Part shown: positions 55,380 to 63,931 of the stretch, piece by piece
Numbering within the stretch: position 1 is the stretch's first letter
Layout of the letters: the number at the start of each line of letters is the position of its first letter
Assembly: GCF_001427985.1 (NCBI RefSeq)
Contig: NZ_LMSA01000001.1
Coordinates: forward strand, 1,000,675 to 1,064,674
Reading direction: 5' to 3'
DNA from: Knoellia sp. Soil729
GTDB taxonomy: Bacteria; Actinomycetota; Actinomycetes; Actinomycetales; Dermatophilaceae
Length of the DNA: 64,000 nt
Made by a program: the position numbers and the translations under genes
Notes under the pieces: generated by a model
What the model was told of the DNA's origin: nothing
Databases searched by the model: none
What the model saw: the letters and a program-made list of their open reading frames with translations, nothing else

Positions 55380-56542
55380 TCGACCTGCCCGACGAGGAAC
55401 GCGCCATCGTCAACCTCGTCCGCGAGTTCGTGGACCGCGACGTCAAGCCCGTCGTTCAGGAACTCGAGCACACCAACACCTATCCCAAGGCCCTCATCGA
55501 GACGATGAAGGACATCGGCATTTACGGCCTCGCCATCGGAGAACCATGGGGTGAGACGAAGGTGAGCGCTGCCTGCTACGTCCTCGTCACCGAGGAACTG
55601 TCCCGTGGGTGGATGTCACTGGCCGGAGCCGCCGGCGGCCACGGTGTCGTCGCCAAACTGCTGCAGGACTACGGCACCCAGACGCAGAAGGACACGTATC
55701 TGCCGCTCATGGCGACCGGCGAGCTGCGCGCGACGATGGCCCTCACGGAGCCGGGCGGCGGGTCCGACCTGCAGGCGATGCGCACCAACGCCCGCACCGA
55801 CGGCGACTCCTACGTCATCAACGGGTCGAAGACGTGGATCTCCAACGCCCGCCACTCCGACCTCGTCGCCCTGCTCGTCAAGACCGACCCGCAGGCGGAG
55901 CCCCGCCACAAGGGCGTCTCGATCATCCTCGTGGACAAGCGCGAGGGGGCCGAAGGCCTCACCATCTCCCGTGACCTACCCAAGCTGGGCTACAAGGGTG
56001 TCGAGAGCTGCGAGCTCGTCTTCGAGAACCTCACGGCTCCGGCGTCCGCCCTGCTCGGCGAACGGGAGGGCGAAGGCTTCGCGCAGATGATGCGCGGCCT
56101 GGAGATCGGCCGCCTCCAGGTTGCGGGTCGCGCCCTCGGCGTCGGTCGCGCCGCCCTCGAGGACGCGCTCCGCTACGCGCAGGACCGGGAAAGCTTCGGG
56201 GTGCCGATCTGGAAGCACCAGAGCATTGGCAACTACCTCGCGGACATGGCGACGAAGCTCGAGGGCGCACGCCAGCTGACCCTGCACGCTGCCCGCGAGT
56301 ACGACCTCGGCCGGCGCTCGGACATGGAGGCCGGCATGGCCAAGCTCTTCTCGTCCGAGGTGGCGATGGAGATCGCCCTCAACGCCGTCCGGATCCATGG
56401 CGGCTACGGCTACTCGACCGAGTTCGACGTCGAACGCTATTTCCGCGACGCGCCGCTGATGATCGTCGGCGAGGGCACCAACGAGATCCAGCGCAACGTC
56501 ATCGCTCGCCAGCTCGTCAAGCGCGGAAGCGTGGCACCGTGA
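55376..56542 (+). CDS. Acyl-CoA dehydrogenase
   Basis: 388 aa. ATMALTEPGGGSDLQAMRTN and NGSKTWISNARHSDLVALLV (FAD and substrate contacts), GYGYSTEFDVERYFRDAPLM, and the C-terminal catalytic glutamate in IVGEGTNEIQRNVIARQL. It would put a double bond alpha-beta into the CoA ester made by the CoA-transferase, for example methylsuccinyl-CoA or another branched dicarboxyl-CoA. The AGGAG for its start lies in the end of the PrpD gene. Confidence 0.9.
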   Translation: MIDLPDEERAIVNLVREFVDRDVKPVVQELEHTNTYPKALIETMKDIGIYGLAIGEPWGETKVSAACYVLVTEELSRGWMSLAGAAGGHGVVAKLLQDYGTQTQKDTYLPLMATGELRATMALTEPGGGSDLQAMRTNARTDGDSYVINGSKTWISNARHSDLVALLVKTDPQAEPRHKGVSIILVDKREGAEGLTISRDLPKLGYKGVESCELVFENLTAPASALLGEREGEGFAQMMRGLEIGRLQVAGRALGVGRAALEDALRYAQDRESFGVPIWKHQSIGNYLADMATKLEGARQLTLHAAREYDLGRRSDMEAGMAKLFSSEVAMEIALNAVRIHGGYGYSTEFDVERYFRDAPLMIVGEGTNEIQRNVIARQLVKRGSVAP

Positions 56543-56760
56543 CGGGCGTAGTCGCCGCCCTTGCCGGCAAGCTCTGCATCCACCCGCACCAGGTCGAGAC
56601 CGTCAACGCCGCCTTTGCGCCGAGCGCCGAGGAGCGCTCGTGGGCTCGCCGGGTGCTTGCCGACGCAGCGGGGCCGTGTCAGGCGCCGTCCGGGTCGACG
56701 GCCGGATGGTCGACCCCCCGTGCTCAGGCGCGCCCGCCAGCTCGTGCCCCGAAGAGGAGA
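56539..56760 (+). pseudogene. CitE/HpcH-type CoA-lyase, truncated and frameshifted C-terminal remnant
   Basis: Frame 1 reads GKLCIHPHQVETVNAAFAPS and AEERSWARRVLADA, the C-terminal helix region of citrate-lyase-beta/malyl-CoA/citramalyl-CoA lyases. The continuation GAVRVDGRMVDPP lies in the next frame, and VLRRARQLV in the third, after a run of C. Two single-base losses would explain this. The N-terminal about 200 residues with the active site are missing. It starts by GTGA overlap with the dehydrogenase gene, so it is a scar of a former operon member. Confidence 0.8.
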
Positions 56761-56766
56761 TAACGC

Positions 56767-57621
56767 ATGACCACCCCACCGAAGTCGGTCACTCGCACCG
56801 AGCTCATTACCCGCGAACCCAGCGAGTCACTCGCCGGCCTGCTTGGCATCCCCGCGCCGACGGAGACGCTGCCGACCATGTGGCACTGGATCCACCTGCT
56901 CGAACGCCGGCCGCACGCCGACCTCGGACCTGACGGGCACCCGACCTCGGGACTGCCCGCCCCGCCTGGCCCGGGACGCAAGCGGATGTATGCCGGTGGG
57001 CGGGTCACGTCGCTGCGCGAGTTGCACTTCGACGAGGAAGCCACCCGCTTCACCCGCGTGACGAACGAGGTCGAGAAGAAGGGCCGCACCGGGGCGCTCA
57101 GCTTTGTCACCCTGCGGCACGAGATCAGCCAAGGCGGCGAGCTTGCGATCGTCGACGAGCACGACATCGTCTACCGGGCAGAGGGTTCCAGCGTCGCCTT
57201 CGACGCCGGCACTCTCGACGACCAGCCGCCCTCGCCACCGCGGGAGCCCGCGCTGACCCTGCGCGTCGACGAAGCGCTGCTCTTCCGGTTCTCGGCCCTG
57301 ACGTACAACGCGCACCGGATCCACTACGACCACAATTGGGTGGCCTTCGAGGGCTACGACGACCTCGTTGTCCACGGCCCCCTCCAGGCGCTGATGATGG
57401 GTGAGCTCCACCGCCGCGAGGGGCAGGGGATCCTCGGACGGAAGTTCGCGTACCGCCTCGTCTCCCCCATGATCGGGCCGCAGACGCTGACGGTGGTCGC
57501 GGCTAAGGGTGGCGTGGAGCTGGGGTCGGAGGTCCTGGACGTGCATGGTCGACAGACCGCGACCGGGCGCCTCGAGGCCGCAGCCGAGCCGATCGGCGAC
57601 CGGCCGGTCGCCGGGATCTGA
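56767..57621 (+). CDS. HTD2/mesaconyl-C4-CoA hydratase-like hot-dog enzyme
   Basis: 284 aa. N-terminal FAS1-like dehydratase half: MWHWIHLLERRPHADLGPDG, KRMYAGGRVTSLRELHFDEE, KGRTGALSFVTLRHEISQGG. C-terminal half with the catalytic motif YNAHRIHYDHNWVAFEGYDD and VVHGPLQALMM. This pattern is that of mesaconyl-C4-CoA/itaconyl-CoA hydratases and HTD2. It would hydrate the unsaturated dicarboxyl-CoA. GAGGAG precedes ATG 56767. Confidence 0.87.
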   Translation: MTTPPKSVTRTELITREPSESLAGLLGIPAPTETLPTMWHWIHLLERRPHADLGPDGHPTSGLPAPPGPGRKRMYAGGRVTSLRELHFDEEATRFTRVTNEVEKKGRTGALSFVTLRHEISQGGELAIVDEHDIVYRAEGSSVAFDAGTLDDQPPSPPREPALTLRVDEALLFRFSALTYNAHRIHYDHNWVAFEGYDDLVVHGPLQALMMGELHRREGQGILGRKFAYRLVSPMIGPQTLTVVAAKGGVELGSEVLDVHGRQTATGRLEAAAEPIGDRPVAGI

Positions 57622-57623
57622 CC

Positions 57624-58280
57624 ATGCCTCTCGACTACAGCGAGGAGGCCGCCCGCTACGACGAGACTCGGGGCGGCCTCCCCCGGGCTCGCGCGGCGGC
57701 CGAGGCGATCATCAACCTCACCAGCCCACGGGAGCCCCCTTTTGACAGTGGTGGGCGTGTCGCTTGGACCCTGCTCGACGTCGCCGGCGGCACGGGCATC
57801 GTGAGCGGCGAGCTGGCCGCTCTCGGGTTCCGGGTGGCCGTAGCCGACCTCGTCCCTGAGATGCTGCGGCATGCGCACGACCGCCTCCCTGGCGCCGCAG
57901 TCGCCACCGACGCCACGCGCTTGCCTGTCGCCGACGGACGCCTGGACGTGGTGACGATGGTGTGGCTTCTCCATCTCGTCCCGGATGCCGAGCCCATCAT
58001 CGGCGAGGCTGCGCGCGTGCTCCGGCCTGGAGGGCTGCTCGTGACCACGGTCGACAAGGCCGTCGCCAACCACCGGGCCATCGACCCGCGCTCCGCAACG
58101 CCAAGGGCAGGAACGTCCACCAGAGCGAAGGGACGCCCCGTCACCGACGCCCGCAGCCTCGTGACCACGCACGCCGCCCGACACGGTCTCGACCCGGCGG
58201 GTGAGACAACGTTCGTCGGCCTCGGGCAGCGCGGCGAACCGATCTACACCCTCGTGGCATACCGGAAGAGGTCAATATGA
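57624..58280 (+). CDS. Class I SAM-dependent methyltransferase
   Basis: 218 aa. SAM site LLDVAGGTGIVSGELAALGF near residue 50, then DATRLPVADGRLDVVTMVWL and EAARVLRPGGLLVTTVDKAV. Substrate unknown. It begins 2 nt after the hydratase stop, so it belongs to the operon, perhaps for substrate modification or detoxification. The 112 bp after it show no clear gene or terminator. Confidence 0.8.
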   Translation: MPLDYSEEAARYDETRGGLPRARAAAEAIINLTSPREPPFDSGGRVAWTLLDVAGGTGIVSGELAALGFRVAVADLVPEMLRHAHDRLPGAAVATDATRLPVADGRLDVVTMVWLLHLVPDAEPIIGEAARVLRPGGLLVTTVDKAVANHRAIDPRSATPRAGTSTRAKGRPVTDARSLVTTHAARHGLDPAGETTFVGLGQRGEPIYTLVAYRKRSI

Positions 58281-58392
58281 GCGGCTCAGAGAGTCGACCA
58301 ACGAGACCACCGTCCTGTGTGACCCGGTCGTCGCGCCCAGCTGGCGAGCGCGCTACACCTTCGTGCCGCGCGCAATTGCAAACGGACACGAG

Positions 58393-59574
58393 TCAACGGA
58401 TTAGCGGACGAACAGCCAGATCCAGCAGAAACTGTCTGCGAGCCAATGCCAGCAGTCCTGCCGCGAGCAACATGAATCCCCCACCCACCCGCCACGAGAC
58501 CGGGTAACTAGTGTGCGACACGAGGATGCCGAAGAGCACCGGTCCAGCGGCCCCCCCGACAAATGCCCCCGCCTGCAGAGCCCCCGAGGCCGCGCCGGTA
58601 GCTCCGCGGCCAACGCGCACCACCGCGAACAACAGCAGGCCCGGCCATGACCACCCCAGCACGAAGGCGATGATTGTGGCCACCCATAGGGTGGGGATCG
58701 TTCCGACCGAGATCGCGAGGAATGCCAGGGCTCCGATTAATAGCTGCTTGATGACCACAGCCAAGTTGCCACCGTTGCGCCGGTCGGCGAGGTGCCCAGT
58801 GAGTATGCGAGCGATGATCGAGAGCCCACTGCCAGCCGCCATCAATAGGCCCGCCTGAGCCGGGCTCATGCCAACCTCGAAACCCCAGGAGGCAATGAAG
58901 GCGCCCAAGGAGTTCACCGATGCACTCGCTACGGCCATGCCACAGACCGTCAGGGCCATGGCACCTGTCGGGGGCCGCTCGGGGCCGACTACAACTTTCG
59001 CTCGAGCACCCTTGTCGTCCGGCAGGTTGAAGGCGCTGGCCAGGACCAAGACGCCAGCAATCCCAGCGATTCCGAAGGTCCAGCGCCAGCCGACCAGTGC
59101 ACCGACCGTCGGAACCGAGATGCCGCCCAGCAGAATAGCGAAGGGGACGGCAGACTGCTTGACACCGAAGGCAAGCCCCTGACGGTTGAGAGGGATCGCG
59201 GTGGCAAGCGACAGATTCGAGGTTATTTGGAGGGCCGCGTTTGCAAAGCCCAAGAGAATAAGCATCGCAACCATGACGGCGTATGAATGAGCGACGACTG
59301 CCATACCGACACCCCCAGCACAGGCGAGGAGTCCCGCCAGGATGGTGCTCCTTCGTCTGCCGAGTCGGTCGACCCACCTCCCGCCGAGCATGGCTGCAAC
59401 AGCTGCCGAAGCAAAAAAGCAGCTAGCCGCGAGTCCGAAGTGGGCTTCGTCGAACTTGAGGTCGGATCGAACAAAGACCGACTGCGCACTGAGAAGGAAG
59501 ACGGGCACAGCGCCAAGGGTCGTCATCGCGCTGGCAGCGAGCATCGTCGAGGCCAAGCGCGGAACTTTCATCAT
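58393..59574 (-). CDS. MFS transporter
   Basis: 393 aa, 12 hydrophobic helices. Motif A-like GGRWVDRLGRRRSTILAGLL between helices 2 and 3 and the later GHLADRRNGGNLAV. Likely imports an organic acid for the island's pathway. Two adjacent ATGs (59574 and 59571) can start it; no good ribosome site. Base composition is lower in GC than the core. Converges on the methyltransferase. Confidence 0.85.
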   Translation of the reverse strand: MMKVPRLASTMLAASAMTTLGAVPVFLLSAQSVFVRSDLKFDEAHFGLAASCFFASAAVAAMLGGRWVDRLGRRRSTILAGLLACAGGVGMAVVAHSYAVMVAMLILLGFANAALQITSNLSLATAIPLNRQGLAFGVKQSAVPFAILLGGISVPTVGALVGWRWTFGIAGIAGVLVLASAFNLPDDKGARAKVVVGPERPPTGAMALTVCGMAVASASVNSLGAFIASWGFEVGMSPAQAGLLMAAGSGLSIIARILTGHLADRRNGGNLAVVIKQLLIGALAFLAISVGTIPTLWVATIIAFVLGWSWPGLLLFAVVRVGRGATGAASGALQAGAFVGGAAGPVLFGILVSHTSYPVSWRVGGGFMLLAAGLLALARRQFLLDLAVRPLIR

Positions 59575-59726
59575 TTGCGCGGCTCAGACATGCCTTCTCC
59601 TACGCACTCGGGCACGGCGTACTCACTGAGCCCTGGACGTTGGGCCCGATAAGGCATCAGGAGAACCGTGCGACGTGGCACCCCTGCCCTATCCATCCTC
59701 GAATGAGTGACCGCGGGCTCAGGTTT

Positions 59727-59739
59727 GGTGACCGTCACC
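59727..59739. promoter_or_regulatory. 13-bp palindrome GGTGACCGTCACC
   Basis: GGTGAC-C-GTCACC lies in the 225-bp gap between the MFS gene start and the end of the second PrpD gene, upstream of the MFS gene. It could be a regulator site for the transporter. Nothing else is recognised in this gap. Confidence 0.3.
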
Positions 59740-59799
59740 GGCTCGCCGCCGCGTAACGGACGGGCCCCGGAGAGGTCCAGCGTGCCGTCAAACTCTCTC

Positions 59800-61233
59800 T
59801 CAACCCCTCAGGGCCTCAGCGAAGTTGGCGCTGTCGCCCTCGTCTAGGAGCCCCATAACCGCCTCATGCACGCGCTGCCCGTGGGCCCGGTTGGTCGCCA
59901 AGGACATGTTGTCGTAGTACTTGGCCTCGATGTCCTCACGCGACAGGGGGCGCTCCTCAGAGCCGCGGTTGTCGTTCTCACGATGGCGGAGCTCACGACC
60001 GTCCTTCAGTCGCACAATAACTTCGCCGTGGAAGTATTTGGGGAAGGTCTTGTTGGGATCCGCCTGGTAGCTCACCTTGGCTGCGAGGTCCAGGATCTGG
60101 GGGTCGCGCAGCACATCATCCTCGAGCTCGGCCAGGGTGAACCGGCCTCGGTTGAAGATGGCGGAGACGATGAACGGAAGGCTGAACTTCGCGTCGTAGT
60201 CCGAGCGAGGACGTAGTTTGTTAGCTGCGGGCTCAAGGACGACCGGCACGATCTCCTCGGGCACCAGACACGTGATCGACTCGATGTCCGCAGGCGCGAA
60301 TCCGTGCGTGTCGAGCAGGATTTGCGCCGCGTCGGCGAACGCATGGGTGAAGTGGCACGCGGGATACGGCTTAATGCCAACGCGAAGGAGCTCCCAGTCG
60401 GACCCGAAGCCCTCAGTCGCCTTCGACAGATCGATTTCATGCCCAAGCGGGGTATGCAGCGCAAAGAGCCCGAAACGGCCCTCGTAGATGGCTGGGGGGG
60501 ACTCGAATCCGTGCTTCGCGAACGCCGCCGCGGTGATACCGCTGGCTGCGGCCCATCCCGGGTGAACCCGCTTGGTCGACGCGCCCGTTTCTAGGAACTC
60601 CATCACTCCACTGGCAAGGCTTCCGACGAAGCCTTGCGCCGTGGCGATGCCTTCGGCGTTCAGGCCGCCGAGCCGAGCTGCTGCCACCGCTGAACCAAAG
60701 GCACCCACCACGCCAGTTGGGTGGAAGCCGTGGGCGTGCAGTCCACTATTGGCGGCGGCGCCGACCCGGGAACTGACCTCCAGCGCGATCAGGTAGCCCA
60801 GGAGCAGGTCCTTGCCAGGGAGGTGCCGGTCGCTTGCGACCGAAATTGCAGCCGGGAGGGCGCTAGCCGACGCATGGATCACCCCACCGAGGTGCGTGTC
60901 ATCGTAATCGAGCCCGTGAACCAGCACCCCGTTGAGGAGGGCGGCATCACGAGGGCTGAGCCGAACACTGTGCCCAATGACAGGGGTGTCTCCTGCGCCA
61001 AACTCGGAGACGGCGGCGAGTGCCCGCTTGGCGAAGTCGTAGTTTGATGAGGCGTACGCAAGCCCGACGCAGTCCAAGATGTGCAGCAACGCCCGCTCGA
61101 CGACCCTCTCGGGCACCTCCTCCATCGTGACGTCAGCCGCCCAGCGCCCAATCTGTGCCGCGATGGTGTCCACACCACTCACTGCACCCGTGGATGGGTT
61201 CGTATCGCTCTTACCGAGTTCATCAATGCTCAC
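59800..61233 (-). CDS. MmgE/PrpD-family protein, second copy
   Basis: 477 aa, a canonical member: VLVHGLDYDDTHLGGVIHAS, LHAHGFHPTGVVGAFGSAVA, GIKPYPACHFTHAFADAAQI, SDYDAKFSLPFIVSAIFNRG. Dehydratase, decarboxylase or epimerase of a tri- or dicarboxylate. AGGAG lies 5 nt before GTG 61233. Divergent from the binding-protein gene across 245 bp with TCAGAT/ATCTGA inverted half-sites at about 61253-61282. Confidence 0.88.
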   Translation of the reverse strand: MSIDELGKSDTNPSTGAVSGVDTIAAQIGRWAADVTMEEVPERVVERALLHILDCVGLAYASSNYDFAKRALAAVSEFGAGDTPVIGHSVRLSPRDAALLNGVLVHGLDYDDTHLGGVIHASASALPAAISVASDRHLPGKDLLLGYLIALEVSSRVGAAANSGLHAHGFHPTGVVGAFGSAVAAARLGGLNAEGIATAQGFVGSLASGVMEFLETGASTKRVHPGWAAASGITAAAFAKHGFESPPAIYEGRFGLFALHTPLGHEIDLSKATEGFGSDWELLRVGIKPYPACHFTHAFADAAQILLDTHGFAPADIESITCLVPEEIVPVVLEPAANKLRPRSDYDAKFSLPFIVSAIFNRGRFTLAELEDDVLRDPQILDLAAKVSYQADPNKTFPKYFHGEVIVRLKDGRELRHRENDNRGSEERPLSREDIEAKYYDNMSLATNRAHGQRVHEAVMGLLDEGDSANFAEALRG

Positions 61234-61478
61234 GGTGGCTCCTTCTCTAGCTTCAGATGACGCGTCTTCAGTGGAGATCTGATGGCCGGGGGGTTGTCAA
61301 CCAACAGTCCGACGTTTAGCATCACATGAAACGTCTGAGGATTCAACCGAAACTCGACCGGCATCCCTGCTCCGCCCGAAGTGCGTGTCGATCCAGCACG
61401 AGTGCTTGGAAACAACGCAGACCGCAGTACCCACGAAAGCCTGTCTGACACATACGACTCACCCACGAAAGGCACACC

Positions 61479-62386
61479 ATGTCACGCCGTTTGATCACCA
61501 TCTCGGCCGCGTTGGCCACGTCACTAATCACCGCCTGCGGTGCCGGCGGTAGCACCACCACGAACGGGAGCGACAGCGGTCCTATCAAGGTCGGGGCGGC
61601 CGTCTCGGAGACCGGCAAGTTCGCCATCGAGGGAAAGTCGACCAAGCGTGGCTACGAGATGTGGGCAGACGAAGTCAACGCCCGCGGCGGCATCGACGTC
61701 GGCGGCACGAAACGCAAGGTCGAGGTCATCTACTACGACGACCAGTCTGAGCCCGAAACCGCAGTGAAGCTCACGCAGCGACTGATCAGCCAGGACAAGG
61801 TCGACTTCATCTTCGGCCCCTACTCCTCCGGTCTGACGATCGCGACCTCGGCGATCACCGCTAAGTACAAGAAGATCATGTTCGCCGGCGGGGCGGCGGC
61901 GGTCAGCGTCTTCAACCAAGGAAATGAGTATGTGTTCAGCCCCCTGACCCTGACTCGTGACTACACCACCAGCGGACTGGAGGCCCTCAAGGAGCAGGGG
62001 GTCAAGACCATCGCCGTGATGCACTCCGATGATGCGCCCATGACCGATGTCAAGAATGCGACGCTTGAGAAGGCGAAGGCACTCGGCCTCGATGTGGTCT
62101 CTGTACAATCTGTTCCCGCCGATGCCACCGACATCACCGGAGCTATGCGGCAGATGAAGGCAAAAAACCCTGATGCGTTCGTGGAGGCAGGCACAACGCT
62201 GATCGGCCTGCTGGCGACTCGCACGATGCGTGACGTGGGCTGGGCACCCAAGTACGTCCTGATGGTGCAGGCACCGACCGAGGCCTCCTTTGTCAAGGAA
62301 CTCGGCGCCTCCACTGCTGAGGGCATCATGGCGCCGACCCAGTGGATGCCGAATGACACCTTCAAAGACGAGTACTTCGGGACGGC
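61479..62386 (+). pseudogene. LivK-type ABC substrate-binding lipoprotein interrupted by IS3
   Basis: First 302 codons of a branched-chain-amino-acid-type binding protein. Signal peptide and lipobox ITAC; then KVGAAVSETGKFAIEGKSTK, YYDDQSEPETAVKLTQRLIS and DFIFGPYSSGLTIATSAITA. The insertion interrupts ...DEYFGTA; the reading frame resumes exactly as QEYFDSYG at 63974-64000 and runs off the window. The fused ORF ends in IS sequence at 62432. It would have supplied the island with an amino or organic acid. Confidence 0.87.
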
Positions 62387-62584
62387 CGGAACCTGTCAAC
62401 CTGTTTGGAGTCGTTCTTCCGATTTTTTCTGATTGAGGCGGACGGTGGCGTAGGGCGTGCGCAGTGAGCGCTGGCTGCGGTAGCACCGGAACCTGTCAAC
62501 CTGTTTGGAGTCGTTCTTCCGATTTTTTCTGATTGAGGCGGACGGTGGCGTAGGGCGTGCGCAGTGAGCGCTGGCTGCGGTAGC
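62386..62584. repeat. Tandem duplication of the IS left end (100-bp period)
   Basis: 62386-62484 and 62486-62584 are identical over 99 bp, including the inverted repeat and the last about 28 codons of OrfB. The outer copy is a detached end; the inner one joins the intact transposase. Either a nested-insertion scar or an assembly duplication. Confidence 0.92.
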
Positions 62585-63512
62585 GGTCGGGGTGCTGCAG
62601 TGCCAGAGCCTCCAGGATCGCCGCGCGTTGTCGGTGGGTGTGGACCCAGCTGCCGTCGTGGACCGCCTGGGGGGTGTGCCCTTCGAGGCTGGAGTGGTGG
62701 TGGCCGCTGTTGTAGGGCGTGATGACGGACTGGGCCCATGTTCGGGCGTGGTCGAGGTCGGTGAAGCTCTTGGGGTAGCCGCTGTGGTACTTCGCGGTCT
62801 TGAACCACGACTCCATGTGGGGGTTGTCGTTGGACACCCGTGGCCGGTTGCGGGATCGGGTGATGCCCAGGTCGCGGTACAGCTCGGCCAGGGTGCTCGA
62901 CATCATTGAGGACCCGCCGTCGGAGTGCACGATCCGCGGCACGGTTCCGCCCTGGCCGGTGATGGCCTGCTCGAACATGGCCTTGGCCAGGTCGTCGTCC
63001 TCAACCTCCTCAACCCGCCAGCCCACGACGTAACGAGAGAACACGTCGAGCACGACGTACAGGCAGTACCACTGGCCCAGGTAGGTGCCCGGCAGCTTCG
63101 AAATGTCCCAGCACCACACCTGATTGGGCGCGGTGGCCTCGAACTGCGGCATCGCGGTGGCCCGCCGTGAACGGCGCGGCCGGGTCGGCCGCTCCGGTTC
63201 CAGCCGGCGCGCCAGCCGGTACCACGTCGACATTGACGCGACCGGGTCCCCGGCGTCCAACGCGTCGTACCAGCCCTGGAAGACGCTGTCGCCGCGGGCG
63301 AACGCCGTCTTGATCAGGTGCAGGATCTGCTTGTGCTCGGCCGGCTCGAGCCGATTCGCGTAGGCCCGCTGCGACTGCGGGACCGGACCGGTGACCCTGG
63401 GCCGGGGATGGGTGCGGTAGTGCCATGTCGAGGACGCCAACCCCAGCAGGGGTAACACCTTGCGCAGGGCCAACCCCAGCCCGGTCAGTTCACCAACCAG
63501 GGCGTTCTCCAC
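62496..63512 (-). CDS. IS3-family transposase OrfB (DDE integrase)
   Basis: 338 aa from GTG 63512. rve catalytic triad: first Asp in NQVWCWDISKLPGTYLGQWY, second in RIVHSDGGSSMMSS, Glu in NDNPHMESWFKTAKYHSGYP. The frame stays open upstream to the OrfA end (LSECDAAAYEAFLDVENAL), as expected for a -1 frameshift fusion OrfAB. The stop lies inside the terminal inverted repeat. Intact, so the element may be active. Confidence 0.92.
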   Translation of the reverse strand: MENALVGELTGLGLALRKVLPLLGLASSTWHYRTHPRPRVTGPVPQSQRAYANRLEPAEHKQILHLIKTAFARGDSVFQGWYDALDAGDPVASMSTWYRLARRLEPERPTRPRRSRRATAMPQFEATAPNQVWCWDISKLPGTYLGQWYCLYVVLDVFSRYVVGWRVEEVEDDDLAKAMFEQAITGQGGTVPRIVHSDGGSSMMSSTLAELYRDLGITRSRNRPRVSNDNPHMESWFKTAKYHSGYPKSFTDLDHARTWAQSVITPYNSGHHHSSLEGHTPQAVHDGSWVHTHRQRAAILEALALQHPDRYRSQRSLRTPYATVRLNQKKSEERLQTG

Positions 63513-63550
63513 GTCCAGGAACGCCTCATACGCCGCGGCGTCGCACTCGC

Positions 63551-63931
63551 TCAGGACTCGGCCTCGGGCTCCTGCCTGACGGCGCGGTCGTGCAAGAGCC
63601 CGATAGCTTTTCCCAAAGCATCGTTGACCTGCCGCATCCGCTCGAGCTCGGCTTGTAACTGTTCACCCTCGGCAAGGCGGGCAGTGTGCTCGGCCTGCAG
63701 CGCGAGCTCCAGCTGCCGCACCCGAGCCGCGTCCGACACGTTCATCGTCGAAGTATCCCGAGGCACCAGAGCACGGTCCAGATCCCCGAACAGGTACGCC
63801 CTACGCCACTCACTCATCATGCTCGCGGTGACACCCCGCTCAGCCAGCCACGCCAGCTTCGTGCCGTGCGGAAGCACCAAGTACTCCGCCACCATCGACG
63901 CCTTCTCCACCGACGACCAGTTCCGCCGCAT
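63551..63931 (-). CDS. IS3-family OrfA (helix-turn-helix)
   Basis: 126 aa. HTH of transposase_8 type (WSSVEKASMVAEYLVLPHGT, WLAERGVTASMMSEWRRAYL), followed by a leucine-zipper-like helix (QLELALQAEHTARLAEGEQL). It ends 38 bp before the OrfB GTG, in the frame that gives OrfB after a -1 shift. Confidence 0.88.
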   Translation of the reverse strand: MRRNWSSVEKASMVAEYLVLPHGTKLAWLAERGVTASMMSEWRRAYLFGDLDRALVPRDTSTMNVSDAARVRQLELALQAEHTARLAEGEQLQAELERMRQVNDALGKAIGLLHDRAVRQEPEAES

